Below, piece by piece: positions 21,406 through 33,346 of a stretch of DNA of 64,000 nucleotides (position 1 is the first letter of the stretch; each line of letters opens with the position of its first letter). The position numbers and the translations under genes were made by a program. The stretch spans positions 75,337,394-75,401,393 of the forward strand of contig OY856187.1 of NCBI GenBank assembly GCA_963693315.1. The letters are read 5' to 3'. Origin of the DNA: Diogma glabrata (Eukaryota > Arthropoda > Insecta > Diptera > Cylindrotomidae). Under the pieces are notes generated by a model, which worked only from the letters and a program-made list of their open reading frames with translations, searched no databases and was not told the origin of the DNA.

Positions 21406-22655
21406 TCATTTTGTTTTAAATAAAATAAGTTTTTGTTTTGTTAATTTTTTTTTAATGAATCGATCAAATAAATCATAATTAGCGAGAAAAAAATGTATTT
21501 TAGAAAAGTATCATTGTGTGTATAATTATTTGAAACTAACACATGTGTAAAAAATTTATTTCTCGTTTTAAAAAACAAACATTTTATCTTTTTGGCTAAT
21601 CTTTTTTTGCTCTACAGTATATATTTATTGAAATTAAATTTCAAATAGGTTTTGTTTGTTTTATTCGGTTGACAATTACGATCATGTTAGTTTTGGTCAT
21701 ATAAAATTTATCAGCACATGCGTTAAATCTTTGACTTAAACTTTTAACCCACATAAATTTGCTTATCTGTACTTTGTTATCAAACAATGACCTTCCGGAA
21801 TATTATGATTGTTTACAATTTGATTATTTGATGATTGTTTACATCAACAAATACAATCCAACATACTTTTAATCCGCAATATTGATATACTTCATCTTTT
21901 TTTTTAAATTTTAGGCAGTTTCTAGCTTGAGCTTTAATTCTATTAAAAGCATTGAAAGACAAGACGCGATAAATCAAGAAAATCAATGCTACATGCATGT
22001 TTTAATTTGCTAAGTCTTGATCTAAGTGAATGCTGTTTGAAGCCGAACTTTTTGACCATTATTCGCGAACAACACATCTTGTTTTCGACAATCAGAAAAT
22101 GTCTCAAACTTACATGGCTTTTATATATACTGACATTGATTATACGATGTGAGATAAGCAAGAAACGGTATTCATGGAACAGAACAAGGATATTCACTGA
22201 CTGTATTCCTGCAGTCATTAAAACGGTAGCAACTTTGGTGTTGTTTTTCTAATACAATACACCATCACTATTGGAAATCTCTGGAAGACATACACCTATG
22301 AAAGACACAGTTTATATATTAAAGCCTTTTCTTTGTCGTCCTTGAAGAAGCCACGAAAACTATTCCAACACACAATATCAAAATAATTGCACTATAATAT
22401 TTTACTATCTTCACTAATAAGAAAAATAACCAACGAGGTTGAAAATCTAATTAATGATGGAAAACAGAAAATACAATAGATTACTCTTAGGTATTACTGA
22501 CGTTCCATAATATCAAGGTTCTTCTAGAGATCTGTAATTAGATTTAAAAGTGGGAATATAAATACACCAAAGAGTGGTCTCCCTATGGTTTGTATATCTC
22601 AGTGTTATAGGCTATTCATGATATAACACATGATATATACTAGCAATTTGTACAG
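21406..22655. other. gene-free AT-rich DNA
   Basis: No supported gene. The overlapping frames at 21813-22252 lie on both strands and carry no domain. Confidence 0.35.
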
Positions 22656-23520
22656 GGGTGCCCTATTATGATCCGAGCCGGATCAGAGCGTTATAAGGTA
22701 AATCCTAATAGGACATTTCCATACGGCCAAAAATCATACCTGATTTCACTAATAGGGTGTGCTGTATTTCACTTAATCCGGCCCGGATTTTGAAGACCTA
22801 TCTCATCCCTATTAGTACACAGATAGAAATCAAGGTTTTTTTTATGCTTAATAGGTTATATTCCATGCTTAAATTACGTTAATTCTCAACCGTGAATAAG
22901 CCAGGTGTATTATATACTTATAAGGTATACTTGTTCAAAAAATTACAAAAGTGCTTATTATGAATATTACTCTATGAATTTTATACATTTAGTGTACGTA
23001 GCATGACTAATTAGGAATAGAGAAATAACTTTGTTGAAAAAATATTGTATACTTATTAGATAGCAAAATATGACTATAAGGAACAATATTTTTTGTAAAA
23101 TATCATGCCCCTTATTTATAAAATTATGGCGCTTAGGAATAAAAAATTGTAGAACAAGTATTTCTGTATCTAGCTTTGCAGGTATAGAATAAACCTTATG
23201 CACGGACAGAAATCTAGGTTTTTTATGCTTAATAGGGTATATTTCATGCTTAAATTACGTTAATTTTCAACCATGAATAAACCAGGTGTATTATATACTT
23301 ATAAGGAATACTATTTTGAAAAATTACTATGGAGCTTATTATGAATATTATTCATAATTTTATGAATATTGGGTACATAGCATGACCAGTAAGGAACAAA
23401 AAAAAATTAGCTGTACAAAATTTGTATACTTATTAGAGAACAAAATATAACTATTTTTTATAAAAAAACATGCCTCTAATTCATAAATTTATGTCGCTTA
23501 GGAATAAATAAAATTATTTA
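22656..23520 (+). repeat. dispersed repeat R5 with a 383-bp tandem duplication
   Basis: Starts with a comparatively GC-rich end (TGCCCTATTATGATCCGAGC, about 22659). Similar GGATCAGAG/GATCCTGAGCCCTA words recur inverted and direct at about 28640-29060. From 22818 a unit beginning CACAGATAGAAATC is repeated as CACGGACAGAAATC at 23201 and runs to about 23520, with shared TTATGCTTAATAGG and ACCATGAATAA/CCAGGTGTATTATATAC blocks. Non-coding. Confidence 0.72.
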
Positions 23521-23837
23521 ACCAGGGTTTTTTATATTCCTAGCATTTGATGAAGTCCTAAACCTGTCTTTTAATTATATTATATTACTTTATCTTGTAT
23601 TTATTTATATTTACCTATCATTTGAATGAAGGAACACCACTTACATTTAATAGTCATACCCATTATACGTTTTAAAGATTATGTTCACAGAAACTACCCA
23701 ATGATCACTAACTAACAGAGTGAAATTATTCTTCGCTTGTAGTTTATATATATACAACTCAAATTCACAAAAAAGTCTAGTGAATTTTAAAATCTATCCA
23801 TTATTTAGATCTATTTCATGCTCATTTTGAAATACAA

Positions 23838-24035
23838 CATGATTATTAGGTATGAAAAATTATATTTTTGTTATTTATTTGTTTGTGACTTTTAATCACA
23901 GTTTCGTTTCTTTTATTATTTTATGCGAGGTTTTTCTATTTCACGAGTTCAAAAAAATGTATGCCTTAAAGTCATGGATATTGCAAGAATATTATAAAAA
24001 GTGGTTATCAGGAATTAACATTTATAATTTATAAA
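23838..24035 (+). repeat. dispersed repeat R6, copy 1
   Basis: Directly repeated at 28383-28590. TATGCCTTAAAGTCATGGAT and then TATTATAAAAAGTGG are shared. The two lie 4.5 kb apart in the same orientation and both sit near R5-like ends, so R5 and R6 may belong to one larger family. Confidence 0.75.
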
Positions 24036-24410
24036 AATTATTTAGAAATTTACAATTTAGGAAAATAAATAATATAAATGTATGTAAATATTTATTACTA
24101 ATATATTATATTTTGAACTTTCCCTGAAAAATAAAATCTATGTTCACAAAATAAAGGCGTATAGAACAATAATTTTTGACTATAAAATACCTTTCGACAG
24201 TTTCTTCACTATCAATAAATAGAGAATATAAATAAATACCGTTTGATTCTATTACCGTTTGATTGTAATATAATTATTTTGTGGTTTTAGGTAGATTTCA
24301 TATAAAAATCTACCTATTGGAATGAGCTTCATCTTAGAATTTCGGAAAAATTTTGGTGGCAAACGACTATATATGATAATCGGAGACGGAAAATAAAAAT
24401 GAAAATAAAG
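24036..24410. other. gene-free AT-rich DNA
   Basis: Nothing recognisable seen. Confidence 0.3.
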
Positions 24411-25804
24411 TTTATATATATGTATATGGGTAGTTCTTTTATAAACCGAACGGATTTGGACAAAATCTGACCGACCCATTTTTGATTTGGCTGAAATTGT
24501 TTTTAGGGGTTTTTATCGAAAAAAAAAGATATACGGGTTCGAGGATTTTTTTTTTGGAAAATAGAGCTGTTTAAAATTTTGAGAATTTAGTGATTTTTGG
24601 CTTGAAGACTTATTTTCAAAAATTCATAACTTCGGTTCTATAGAAGATAAAAGCTTTCTCTTTTTTTTATTTGAAAGTTAAAAAATGGAATTTTTTAAAA
24701 ATAAATATTTTCAACTAAAGTTATTAACAAGCTCCTATTGTTATAAACAAATAAAATGTTAAAATTAAATTTTAACCATTGCACCCCCCGCCCCACCCAT
24801 TAAATTAATTTTTAATATAATCATCGTATTTAACGTTTAATTTCCTATAAAAAATGTATTTTTTTTAATTGAGAAATGATATTTACTGTTAGAAATAAAT
24901 TAATTTATCGAGCGCGGGACGACAAAAAAATCTATATATGGGTCATTCTTTTACATACCGAACAGATTAGGACAAAATGTGACTAAGACATTTTGATTCA
25001 GCTGAAATTTTTTTTACGGGTTCTATATAAACATAACGATATACTTGTTTGAGGATTTTTTTTTAGGAAATATAGAGCGGTTCTAAATGTCGAGAATTTT
25101 GTGATTTTTGGCTTGAAGACTTATTTTCAAAGATTCATAACTTTGGTTCTGGGAAAGATAGGCACTTTTTGTCTGTTTTATTTTAAAGAATAGAGATGCA
25201 ATTTTAAAAAAAAGTGTTATTTATAAAAATTATTAACGAATTCGTATTGTTATAAACAAATAAAATGTTAAAATCAATTTTTAGTTATTATCTAACAAAA
25301 ATAAAGAATGTTTAGTATGATCATCGTATTCTACGTTCAATTTTCAATAAGAAACGTATTTTTAATTAATGGAGAAATGAGTTTTACTGTTAGAAATAAG
25401 CTAATTTATCGAGCGCGAGACGATACAAAATTTTATAAATTTTTGTCGTCCGGCGCAGAAAAATTAACTTATTTGTATCAGTAAAACTCATTTCTTCATT
25501 AACTAAATATACGTTTCTTATTAAAAATTGAACGTAGAATACGATGATTACACTAAACACTCTTTATTTATTTGGATAATGGCTAAAAATTGATTTTAAA
25601 ATTTTGCTTGTTTATAACAATAGGAATTTGTTAATAATTTTTATAAATAACACTTTTTTTAAATTGCATCTCTATTCCCTAAAATAAAATAGACAAAAAG
25701 TGTCTATCTTTGCCAGAACCAAAGTTATGAATCTTTGAAAACAAGTCTTCAAGCCAAAAATCACAAAATTCTCGACATTTAGAACCGCTCTTATTTTCCT
25801 AAAA
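24411..25804. repeat. two direct and one inverted copy of a 500-bp repeat
   Basis: Unit 1 (24411-24930) and unit 2 (24931-25436) are direct copies: CTTTTATAAACCGAACGGAT and CTTTTACATACCGAACAGAT lead into GGCTTGAAGACTTATTTTCA. A third, inverted unit occupies 25437-25804, where the complement of that phrase ends near 25755. The centre of symmetry is at the TTTATCGAGCGCGAGACGA/TCGTCCGGCGC junction near 25437. No coding sequence. Confidence 0.82.
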
Positions 25805-26783
25805 AAAAATCTTTAGTACGACTGAAATTCGAATTTTTCTTAATTTTTTCAAACAACTTCCATTAACAAAAAATTTTAAAATCAATTAAATTTTAATTTT
25901 TTTTTTAAATATAGTTCTAACCTTTCTTTAAAATATATCAAATTTACAAAGAGGTGTTAATTCGTGTTCTTGAGATATTTAATTTTAAAGATTTTTAGTC
26001 CGATTAAAATTCTAATTGTTCATTATTTTCTCGAACTTCAGTGGTTAAAATTTTTTGATGATAAAAATTGTTCGAAAAAATAATGAACAATTAGAATTTT
26101 AGACTGACTAAAAATCTTTAAAATTAAATATCTCAAGAACACGAATTAACGCCTCTTTGTAAATTTGATATATTTTAAAGGAAGGTTAGAAATATATTTA
26201 AAAAATGAAAAAATTTAAAATTTAATTGATTTTAAAATTTTTTGTTAATGGAAGTTGTTTGAAAAAATTAAGAAAAATTCGAATTTCAGTCGTACTAAAA
26301 ATCTTTAAAATTAAATATCTCAAGAACAAGAATTTTAGCCTCTTTGTTAATTTGATATATTTTAGAGTAAGAATAGAACTATTTTCAGAAAAAAAATTAA
26401 TTAAATTCCAATTGATCTTTGACCCTAGCGCCATCTTTAAAAAAGTTTTTTCAATATTTTTATTTAAAAATTAATTATAAAAACAATAAATTAATTTTTT
26501 TTCAAACGACTAACTAATCATCTATCAAAAAAAAAAAGTTTGATGAAATCAGTAAAGCCGTTCTTAAGCAATTTAATTTCAAAGTTACATCGGATTGGCA
26601 GAATTTTCATTTTTCATGCATTTGGGGTGCCTCCTATGCTCAAACTATGCACTTTAAAAAAATTTAAAAATAAGTTGTCTTTTTTATTTTGTCCATACTA
26701 CATATATGCCAAGTTTCAGGAAAATCAAAAATGGTCAAGTTCAAATTTCGACTTTTTCACCTGCGTAGATCACGTTTTTCATC
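25805..26783 (+). repeat. foldback element R4, copy 2
   Basis: Matches the right-hand 1.3 kb of the element at 8205-13919: an internal palindrome centred near 26060, then CCAATTGATCTTTGACCCTA, GGGGTGCCTCCTATGCTC and finally GATCACGTTTTTCATC at 26768-26783. It lacks the Gypsy insertion and the 13081-13270 insert, and so serves as an empty-site comparison. The frames at 26222-26860 are repeat-derived. Confidence 0.8.
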
Positions 26784-27631
26784 ATATATATAACGAAATA
26801 AGATATAACGGAATTTGGCGGCACTCTCACAGTCGCATTTTTCCACCTACACCAAAATAACTTTTTTTATATGTTTCGGCGAATAATGTCTTTGTGCAAG
26901 TTCGTGAACTAGCCATATCCAGGTACCAGTTAAGCGGCTAGAGCCTAAAAAGTCGAATAATCTAGGGCACTATAACATCCATTTGAATCATAGTATTTAA
27001 TTAAATTTATAAATATTGAATATTTGAAAATATTTCTATCATTGTTATCCAAAAGACAACTTTGGCGTTCCAGGTTCCTGCGAAATCAGCTGTTTAAAAA
27101 ATTTGCCAAATTTTTTTGTCCTTGATCTAGTGAAAATGGCCAAGCTCACATTTGAAAACTTTTTTACACAAAGATACAATATAAAATTTAAAAAAAAAAT
27201 AGTTCAGGTCTAAAGGTAGAGGCCCCAGGGCTGTTGAAATGAAAACAAACGCAAAAGACAATGCTTTCATCATGTTATTTAAATTCATTTTAACTTCTTA
27301 GCATTCTTTTAAACTATAGCCTCACTAAATGCCAGCTTTTTAACCTAAAAGGTTCCTTTTTATAAGCAATTTAATGCACCTATTGTAAACAAATCTGAAG
27401 CCATTTAATACCATAGGAAAATTAGCAAATTCTCTTTTGTTTTTATTTTTTTCACTAAGTGAAGTTCGAAAAAGATTAAATAAGAACAAAAAAAACCAAA
27501 ACAAAGATGATTTTGAATTAAAATTGTTTAATAATGTTTAATTATAAATTATGTGTGATGGTATAATTGTAGTTGAAATTGAAATTTGTTGGATAATTCC
27601 GTTTGTACTTACAAGTAAACATCGGCAACTC
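26784..27631. other. gene-free AT-rich DNA
   Basis: No supported gene, element end or RNA. Confidence 0.3.
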
Positions 27632-28087
27632 GCCGAAACCGATTTAGACATTCGACATATCAAAATGTTCAGTTTTTTGTGCTGATTAAAAAATCACAAA
27701 TATTATTTGTCAACGCTCCCGTGGGCGTGAGTTTTGGGCGTCTCACTTTGCAATGAAGTCTACACTCAAAAAAAAATTAATGAAAATTGTTTATAACCCT
27801 GTTTATTAAATTTTATAACCAAATTATTTATGAAATCTATAAATCTTTACACAAATAATACGAAATATTTATAACTTCTGTTTATCGTTTGATAATTTCA
27901 AAAAGACAATTTCAAAAAGTTTATCAAATAATAAAGAATTAATGCTTAAATGCTTTTAAACTCATATACTCTATGTATGTTTATTCATCTCTTAAACTGA
28001 TTATGACTCATGCTCATCTTGGCATTTCTGAAATCAGCACAAAAAACTGAACATTTTGATATGTCGAATGTCCAAATCGGTTTCGGC
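27632..28087. mobile_element. 456-bp MITE with 56-bp terminal inverted repeats
   Basis: Left arm GCCGAAACCGATTTAGACAT (27632-27687) and right arm 28032-28087 are almost perfect reverse complements. The interior is AT-rich and non-coding. Flanking ACTC/ATATT gives no clear target duplication, so the superfamily is not assigned. Confidence 0.85.
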
Positions 28088-28382
28088 ATATTAAATATGC
28101 CAAGATGCAAATTATAATATACTATCTACTAATTTGCTATGTCGCTGTAAATGCGGTATTAATTAATAAATTTAATAATTGTTTAATTCACGAAGAAAGT
28201 TGAAAAAACAAAAATTAAAAATCGTACTTATAAAGAATACTCAATGCCTACAAATCATATAAAATAACCGAAAAACAATCATTATTATTTAGTGATGATG
28301 TATGGGATGAATTATTTTATACCTTACTATTCATAAAATTTCATGCTTCCTAGTTATATTATATCCACATTTTTAAATATTA

Positions 28383-28590
28383 AATGATTATCAGGCATGA
28401 AAAATTATAATTTTGATGTTCATTGTTTATCAATAGTAATCATTGTTTTGTTTTTTTCAAAATTTTATGCTAACGTTTTATATTCCATGACTAAGTATTC
28501 ATAAAAATGAATGCCTTAAAGTCATGGATATTGCAACAATATTATAAAAAGTGGCTATCGGGAATTAATATTTATAATTATGTTATATAA
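28383..28590 (+). repeat. dispersed repeat R6, copy 2
   Basis: Direct copy of 23838-24035. Followed at about 28625-29060 by several CCGGATCA / GGTTCAGATC words resembling the R5 terminus. Confidence 0.72.
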
Positions 28591-29099
28591 AACTTATGAC
28601 TTGCAATCATAGCTTTATTTTTATCCGTGTAAATGCCGGACTAGGACCGGATCAAAATCATATTTAATTTGCTAAATAAGGTATGCCCTATTTGTCCTGA
28701 TCCTGAGCCCTATTTCATTTGAATAAATTTCAGTTGGTTAAAATTCACTAGATTATCCATTTTAGATATACAGTTATCACATCTTTAGCTAACGCATTGC
28801 GTTATAATTATAAATAGGTAAGTATAAACTTAGAATATTCTTATAAACATTTTTTTCTAATGTATGTAGCAGTGAATTTTCTAATGTATGTAGTCCTAAT
28901 TTCCCTATTTGAAATGATCCGGTTCTGGTTCGGTTCTAGTAGGGCTTCTTAATACGGTTTGGATAGTTTGCGGCGTTACATTACTGGTCAGTGCCTGTTC
29001 AGTGTGCCTAATCCGGTCTCTATCAGTAGTAGGAAATGTCATATCTGGTTCAGATCTGAGCCCTTACATAATGCTAGTCGGGACACTTCAAAAACTAAA

Positions 29100-29341
29100 A
29101 AATAAATTAAATTCACACATCAGATTAATATTTTAATCTATTTTTACTATTTGTATAAAATTACTTTAGCTCTTAGTAATTAATATTAAAGAGATTTTCA
29201 GCAATATGAATATTGAGTGATTTAAAGTACTTACCGCTCCCAATTGGTCCTTTTCTATCTGTATGAAAAATAGTGAACGCAGATTCGCTATAGATAACTC
29301 CTGTTCAAATACTATCTGATGTGTGAATTTAATTTATTTTT
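29100..29341. repeat. small inverted-repeat element
   Basis: ATAAATTAAATTCACACATC at about 29101 and its complement GATGTGTGAATTTAATTTAT at about 29317-29336 bracket 240 bp of AT-rich DNA. MITE-like, with no clear target duplication. Confidence 0.65.
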
Positions 29342-29514
29342 ACACATTTTTCTGAGTTTGTTGAGTAGTTGGAAGTTAGAAGTAGTTTTAAGTTCGATTC
29401 TAATAAAATTTGTTTATTTATTTTTTATTTAATTCGTTTTAATCATTGAATATTAATGCATCAATTTATTATGCGATTTAATTTTAATTTTAATTCACAA
29501 CAAACACTGTACGT

Positions 29515-29610
29515 TCATGCGGGTCATAGCATGTTGTCACTTGGACGTCCAAGTGCATCCGCATGTTGCTATCATATAGTGCCATCATAGCGTGACGGCA
29601 GATGTGGTGG
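29515..29610 (+). repeat. dispersed repeat R7, copy 1, with an 18-bp palindrome
   Basis: Shares GCATGTTGTCACTTGG..GTGCATCCGCATGT..TATCA..AGTGCC with 30278-30345 in direct orientation. It contains the perfect palindrome CACTTGGACGTCCAAGTG at 29538-29555. The copy at 30278-30345 has lost the palindrome by substitution. Confidence 0.65.
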
Positions 29611-29673
29611 CAAAATTTACGCATTTGCTATTTATTTTGTGGCCATTATGAGACTATGCGAAATGCATAACGT

Positions 29674-29731
29674 GTTTCACATCGTTTTTTATTATTAATG
29701 CAGGTAGTAATAATAAAAAACGAAGTGAAAC
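29674..29731. repeat. hairpin, 24-bp stem
   Basis: GTTTCACATCGTTTTTTATT.. (29674-29697) and its complement (29708-29731) pair with one mismatch around a 10-nt loop. Confidence 0.85.
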
Positions 29732-30924
29732 AAATTTTATTTAATGATGATGATAAGAATAATAAATTCAAAGAATGAAAACGGAGCTTGAAAAAATAGT
29801 TTGACATTTTTTTAAATGACATGGTTTCATTTAACCCTTTTATAAGATATAATATGTCTTTTGTATTAATAAATTGATAATTTTCATCTAAAATTATGTG
29901 CGAAAGAAATTATTTTGTGAAAGTAATGAAAAAATACATAAAAACAAACGGGCTTTTTAAATAATTAGTTTTAGTGATTCAAAAAAATTATTATATTTAT
30001 TTAATATTTTTTTGTTTGTCATTTCTTATATCGGTTTACTGATATTTAAATTTATATTTATATTTATATAATATTAAGAAAATTGTGTAAAATTAATATT
30101 ATTTTTCGTATTTAAGCCAAATATTTAATTTTTTTGAATTTTGATTTTTTTCATTTAAATTGTATCATTAAAAAAATGGTGAAAAAATGGACGCCTAAAT
30201 AACAAATGCAATCACACACATTTTCATTTTACAACTTCCAAATACTGTAGCGGTACAATATTAGCACAATATGGTCACGTGCGTCGTGGCATGTTTGCAC
30301 TTGGTCGTCAAAGTGCATCCGCATGTGGTTATCAAAGTGCCGTCATTTTGTAATGACACGGAGTGGCGAAAAAATGTACGCACAGCAAGCACAAAGGTAC
30401 GGCATAAAGTGTTAGCAAGACATGGCAATTCCATGTTAGTACTTTTGTTGAATCAATTCAGTTTTTTCTGTTAATATACGAGCTTTAACATTTTAACTTT
30501 TATATCAATTTGTAGTGTTGGCTTGTAAATTTTCATTTACAAATAGTTTAATAAACTGAGAATTCTGTAAATTTTTTATTACAATTACAATTTAATTACT
30601 TTAAATGGTGAAGAGTGGAAAACAATCAGAATATGCAATGTTTTACAATAAAATTTTAAGAATATTTTTAATATGAATTGAATTTGAATGAATTTTAAAA
30701 ATTTCAATATAACGAGACAAATTTCATATTTTAATTTAAAAGCTTTATGATGGGTATTAACTAGGATGAGCACCTCGCTGTAAGCTGACATGGCGTTTTC
30801 AAGTTATAGTTGTCCAAGTTATATTTCTGGTCTACTTGCTTGACAACAAACTCTCTGAATCAAGAATTCATAGTTTTCTTACAGTTCCTTAACTTCAAGT
30901 TAATTTAGATGGTATTTAGATCCA
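29732..30924. other. gene-free AT-rich DNA
   Basis: Contains R7 copy 2 (about 30278-30345). The 67-codon frame at 30271-30474 overlaps that repeat and has no domain. Nothing else seen. Confidence 0.4.
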
Positions 30925-31268
30925 ACATTTTCACACAGCACTGGAATCCATAATTTTACTGATGACAGAACATTGCATGCCTCTCAAGCACTTCCTCTAA
31001 TCTCGCGTTACAGCCACCAATGATAGAAATTTAGCAATCCATTCTATCAATGAAGACCAACAATACAACGCATAATAGAAGAGATGTAAGGTAATTTTAT
31101 TGAGTTATATTCCAAACAAAACCAAATTGTATCGTTTATCAATGGATGTAGCAACATTCTCTTAAAGATCAAGCAACAGCCAAAACTTTTCTATTATTAG
31201 ATAAACCATAACATAAACATCAAACAAGGACGACTAAGTTAAACTTCTAAGCGCTGTTAATGGAAATA
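30925..31268 (+). pseudogene. LINE-A-related RT, left part
   Basis: Diverged from LINE-A but recognisable in three-frame translation. NFTDDRTLHASQALPLI (about 30952-31002) aligns with the NSFADDSTLHK catalytic block. ELYSKQNQIVSFI (about 31101-31140) aligns with NFNSTKTQLLIVS. VKLLSAVNGN (31239-31268) aligns with IRLLGVTVSND. Stops and shifts separate these pieces. The last codons continue in frame at 43114, so this is one reading frame split by the 31269-43113 insertion. Confidence 0.68.
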
Positions 31269-31639
31269 CCCAGGTAGTACGTAATCGATTTGTAATAGAT
31301 ACGGTATCGACTACATGTAATCATGTAATCGAAACATGTTTCGATTTAGTTTCGAAACTGCATCGATTACATTTAGAACAACGTGTTCGCCATAGTAAGC
31401 GAAAATGTAATCTATACCAAATTGAAACATGTAAACGAAACTTAATCGAAACCTGTTTCGATACACAATCGAAACTACTAGTGGCAATGTAATCGAAAGT
31501 TTGAAGTTATTTTTGTTGTGTTAATTTAAAATATTTGTAATAATTTTTATTAATAAATTTATTTATTATAATATAAAACACATTTTACATATTGTTGTAA
31601 TTGTTTCACAAAAACCAATCCGAAATTAAAAATTCCCCT

Positions 31640-31841
31640 AATGTTGTCTATATTTTTCCTAACCAAAAATATAACAACATATTGACTTTACGTCAGATAT
31701 TAAGTTTCGCATTGATTGGCAACAATCAATAATGACTTTACACTCGTGACTTAGGATGTTGATTAGAATGTTGACTTAGATGTTGACGAAATATTCTCTC
31801 ATCCTATGAATTCACACATCGTAATATCTAGAAATTTAATA

Positions 31842-31850
<9 letters not shown>
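31640..31850 (+). repeat. tRNA-like composite repeat family S, partial copy
   Basis: Shares ACGTCAGATATTAAGTTTCG, ATTGATTGGCAACAATCAAT and CTCGTGACTTAGGATGTTGA with 41840-42300 and 46270-46620. It runs to CTAGAAATTTAATAC and is cut by a run of more than 30 A at about 31843-31875. The tRNA-like core is missing. Confidence 0.7.
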
Positions 31851-31878
<28 letters not shown>

Positions 31879-32106
31879 CAAAAAAAAAAATATCAAAGAC
31901 ATTTTACATATTTTTATTATACATATGTAATAACAAAAACTTAAAAAATATTGCGACGCTGATGCATAGGCTGACTTCACCACAGCTCTGGTAACATAGT
32001 GTTCTGGATATATAATGAGCTAATATCCATCAAATGCTTTAATTAAAAGCTAACCAATATTATGGACTTCGTAGTTCTAATAATAAAAATATTAAAGCAA
32101 GCAGTA

Positions 32107-33057
32107 GGGGGAAGTGGGGATAGTATAAATAAACATGGGGCAACTGTAAACAGTTTTAATTTCCCTCACAAAACGTCAATCAAAAAATTCGACAAAAATA
32201 TCACAGATGTCGCTTCGATCGACTACACACACCAGGAGAATTTGACAGCTGAAGTCAGTCTTGTTCAAAAGTTATTGGTGAATAGGTGTTTCGGCAACCC
32301 AAAAGTAAATATTTTTTTTTTTGTAAAAACCGAATAACTTTTTTTACCATCATATGTTTAAAAATATTCCAACATGTTTTGATAGCTGAAATATTCAAGA
32401 AACATAATATTTCTTTGTTTTAGCCAAATTTTGGATCTTGAAATATTTTTTCAAAACATAACCCTAAAATCGCCACGTGGGGCACATATAAACAAAAAAA
32501 ATTGGGATAGTATAAACGCGTTTATATGTGTCGTATGGTATGGTTATATGGTATACGTATGGTTTCCCGTTTCACTTTTGATATTGATTTACAAAATCTA
32601 AACATACGATGAGATTGAATTTTTGCTTTTTTCTTTATAATTTTCTACCTGAATTTATTGAGGTTTTACAACAATCGAAAAATATTGTTTTTTTTAAAGA
32701 AATATATATGTTATATGCTTATATATATTGTTTGAAGCACAATAAATAATAAAAAAATTTAAAAAAAGTACTTTATGAATTTTATTGTGGTTTTTTTTGG
32801 GTGTTTATATGTGCCCCATACAAAAATGCTCATTGTTTATAAGTGCCCCACCAGTGGGGATACTTTAAACGATAAACATAAATTTTTGAAATTCAAAATT
32901 TTATACTTAATATTTAGTTACGTAATTAAAAAAAAATAGTTTTATGTAGTAAAGATATGAAATTTTACAATGAAACAGTTTTTAAGTAAAAATGTTTTAT
33001 AGTTTTAAAGTTATTTAGCTTTAAGTACAAACTGTTTATACCATCCCCACTTCCCCC
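32107..33057. mobile_element. TA-flanked TIR element with GGGGGAAGTGGGGAT ends
   Basis: GGGGGAAGTGGGGATAGTAT at 32107 and ATCCCCACTTCCCCC at 33043-33057 form the inverted ends. TA on both sides (32105-32106 and 33058-33059) suits a Tc1/mariner/pogo-type insertion. Inside are several GTGGGGCACATATAAAC / TTTATATGTGCCCCA motifs in both orientations (32475-32880), a subterminal-repeat style. No transposase is seen. The 32062-32337 frame crosses the left end and is not a gene. Confidence 0.85.
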
Positions 33058-33059
33058 TA

Positions 33060-33168
33060 GTAAACCCAACAAACATAAATTCTGTTGTACGAGAAAAAAT
33101 AAAAAAAAATTTTAACGGAAGTGACAAACCGGAAGTTAGGATGCAGAACTGTTGTAAACCGTACTAAA
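33060..33168 (+). repeat. satellite monomer, left fragment interrupted by LINE-C
   Basis: Carries GGAAGTTAGGATGCAGAACT and then GTTGTAAACCGTACTAAA, the same phrase found at about 39160-39200, 39775-39803 and 40205-40248. The monomer breaks at 33168 and its continuation starts at 38588. Confidence 0.85.
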
Positions 33169-33346
33169 CAAATATTTCATTATTCATAGTGAGTGGACGT
33201 GTTTTTTCGGTGCTGTTATTAAATCATTTACTAAAATTTTTAAAATAAATAAAGAATATAGAAACTGTGAATTTTGAAATCAGTGTATATCAAATCAAAA
33301 AATTAAAAAATTAAATATATCAAATTAAACTAATAGCGGCGATAAT

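Noticed and set aside
30271..30474. 67-codon frame
   Set aside because: Overlaps a dispersed repeat (R7) also present at about 29515-29610 where the frame is not kept.
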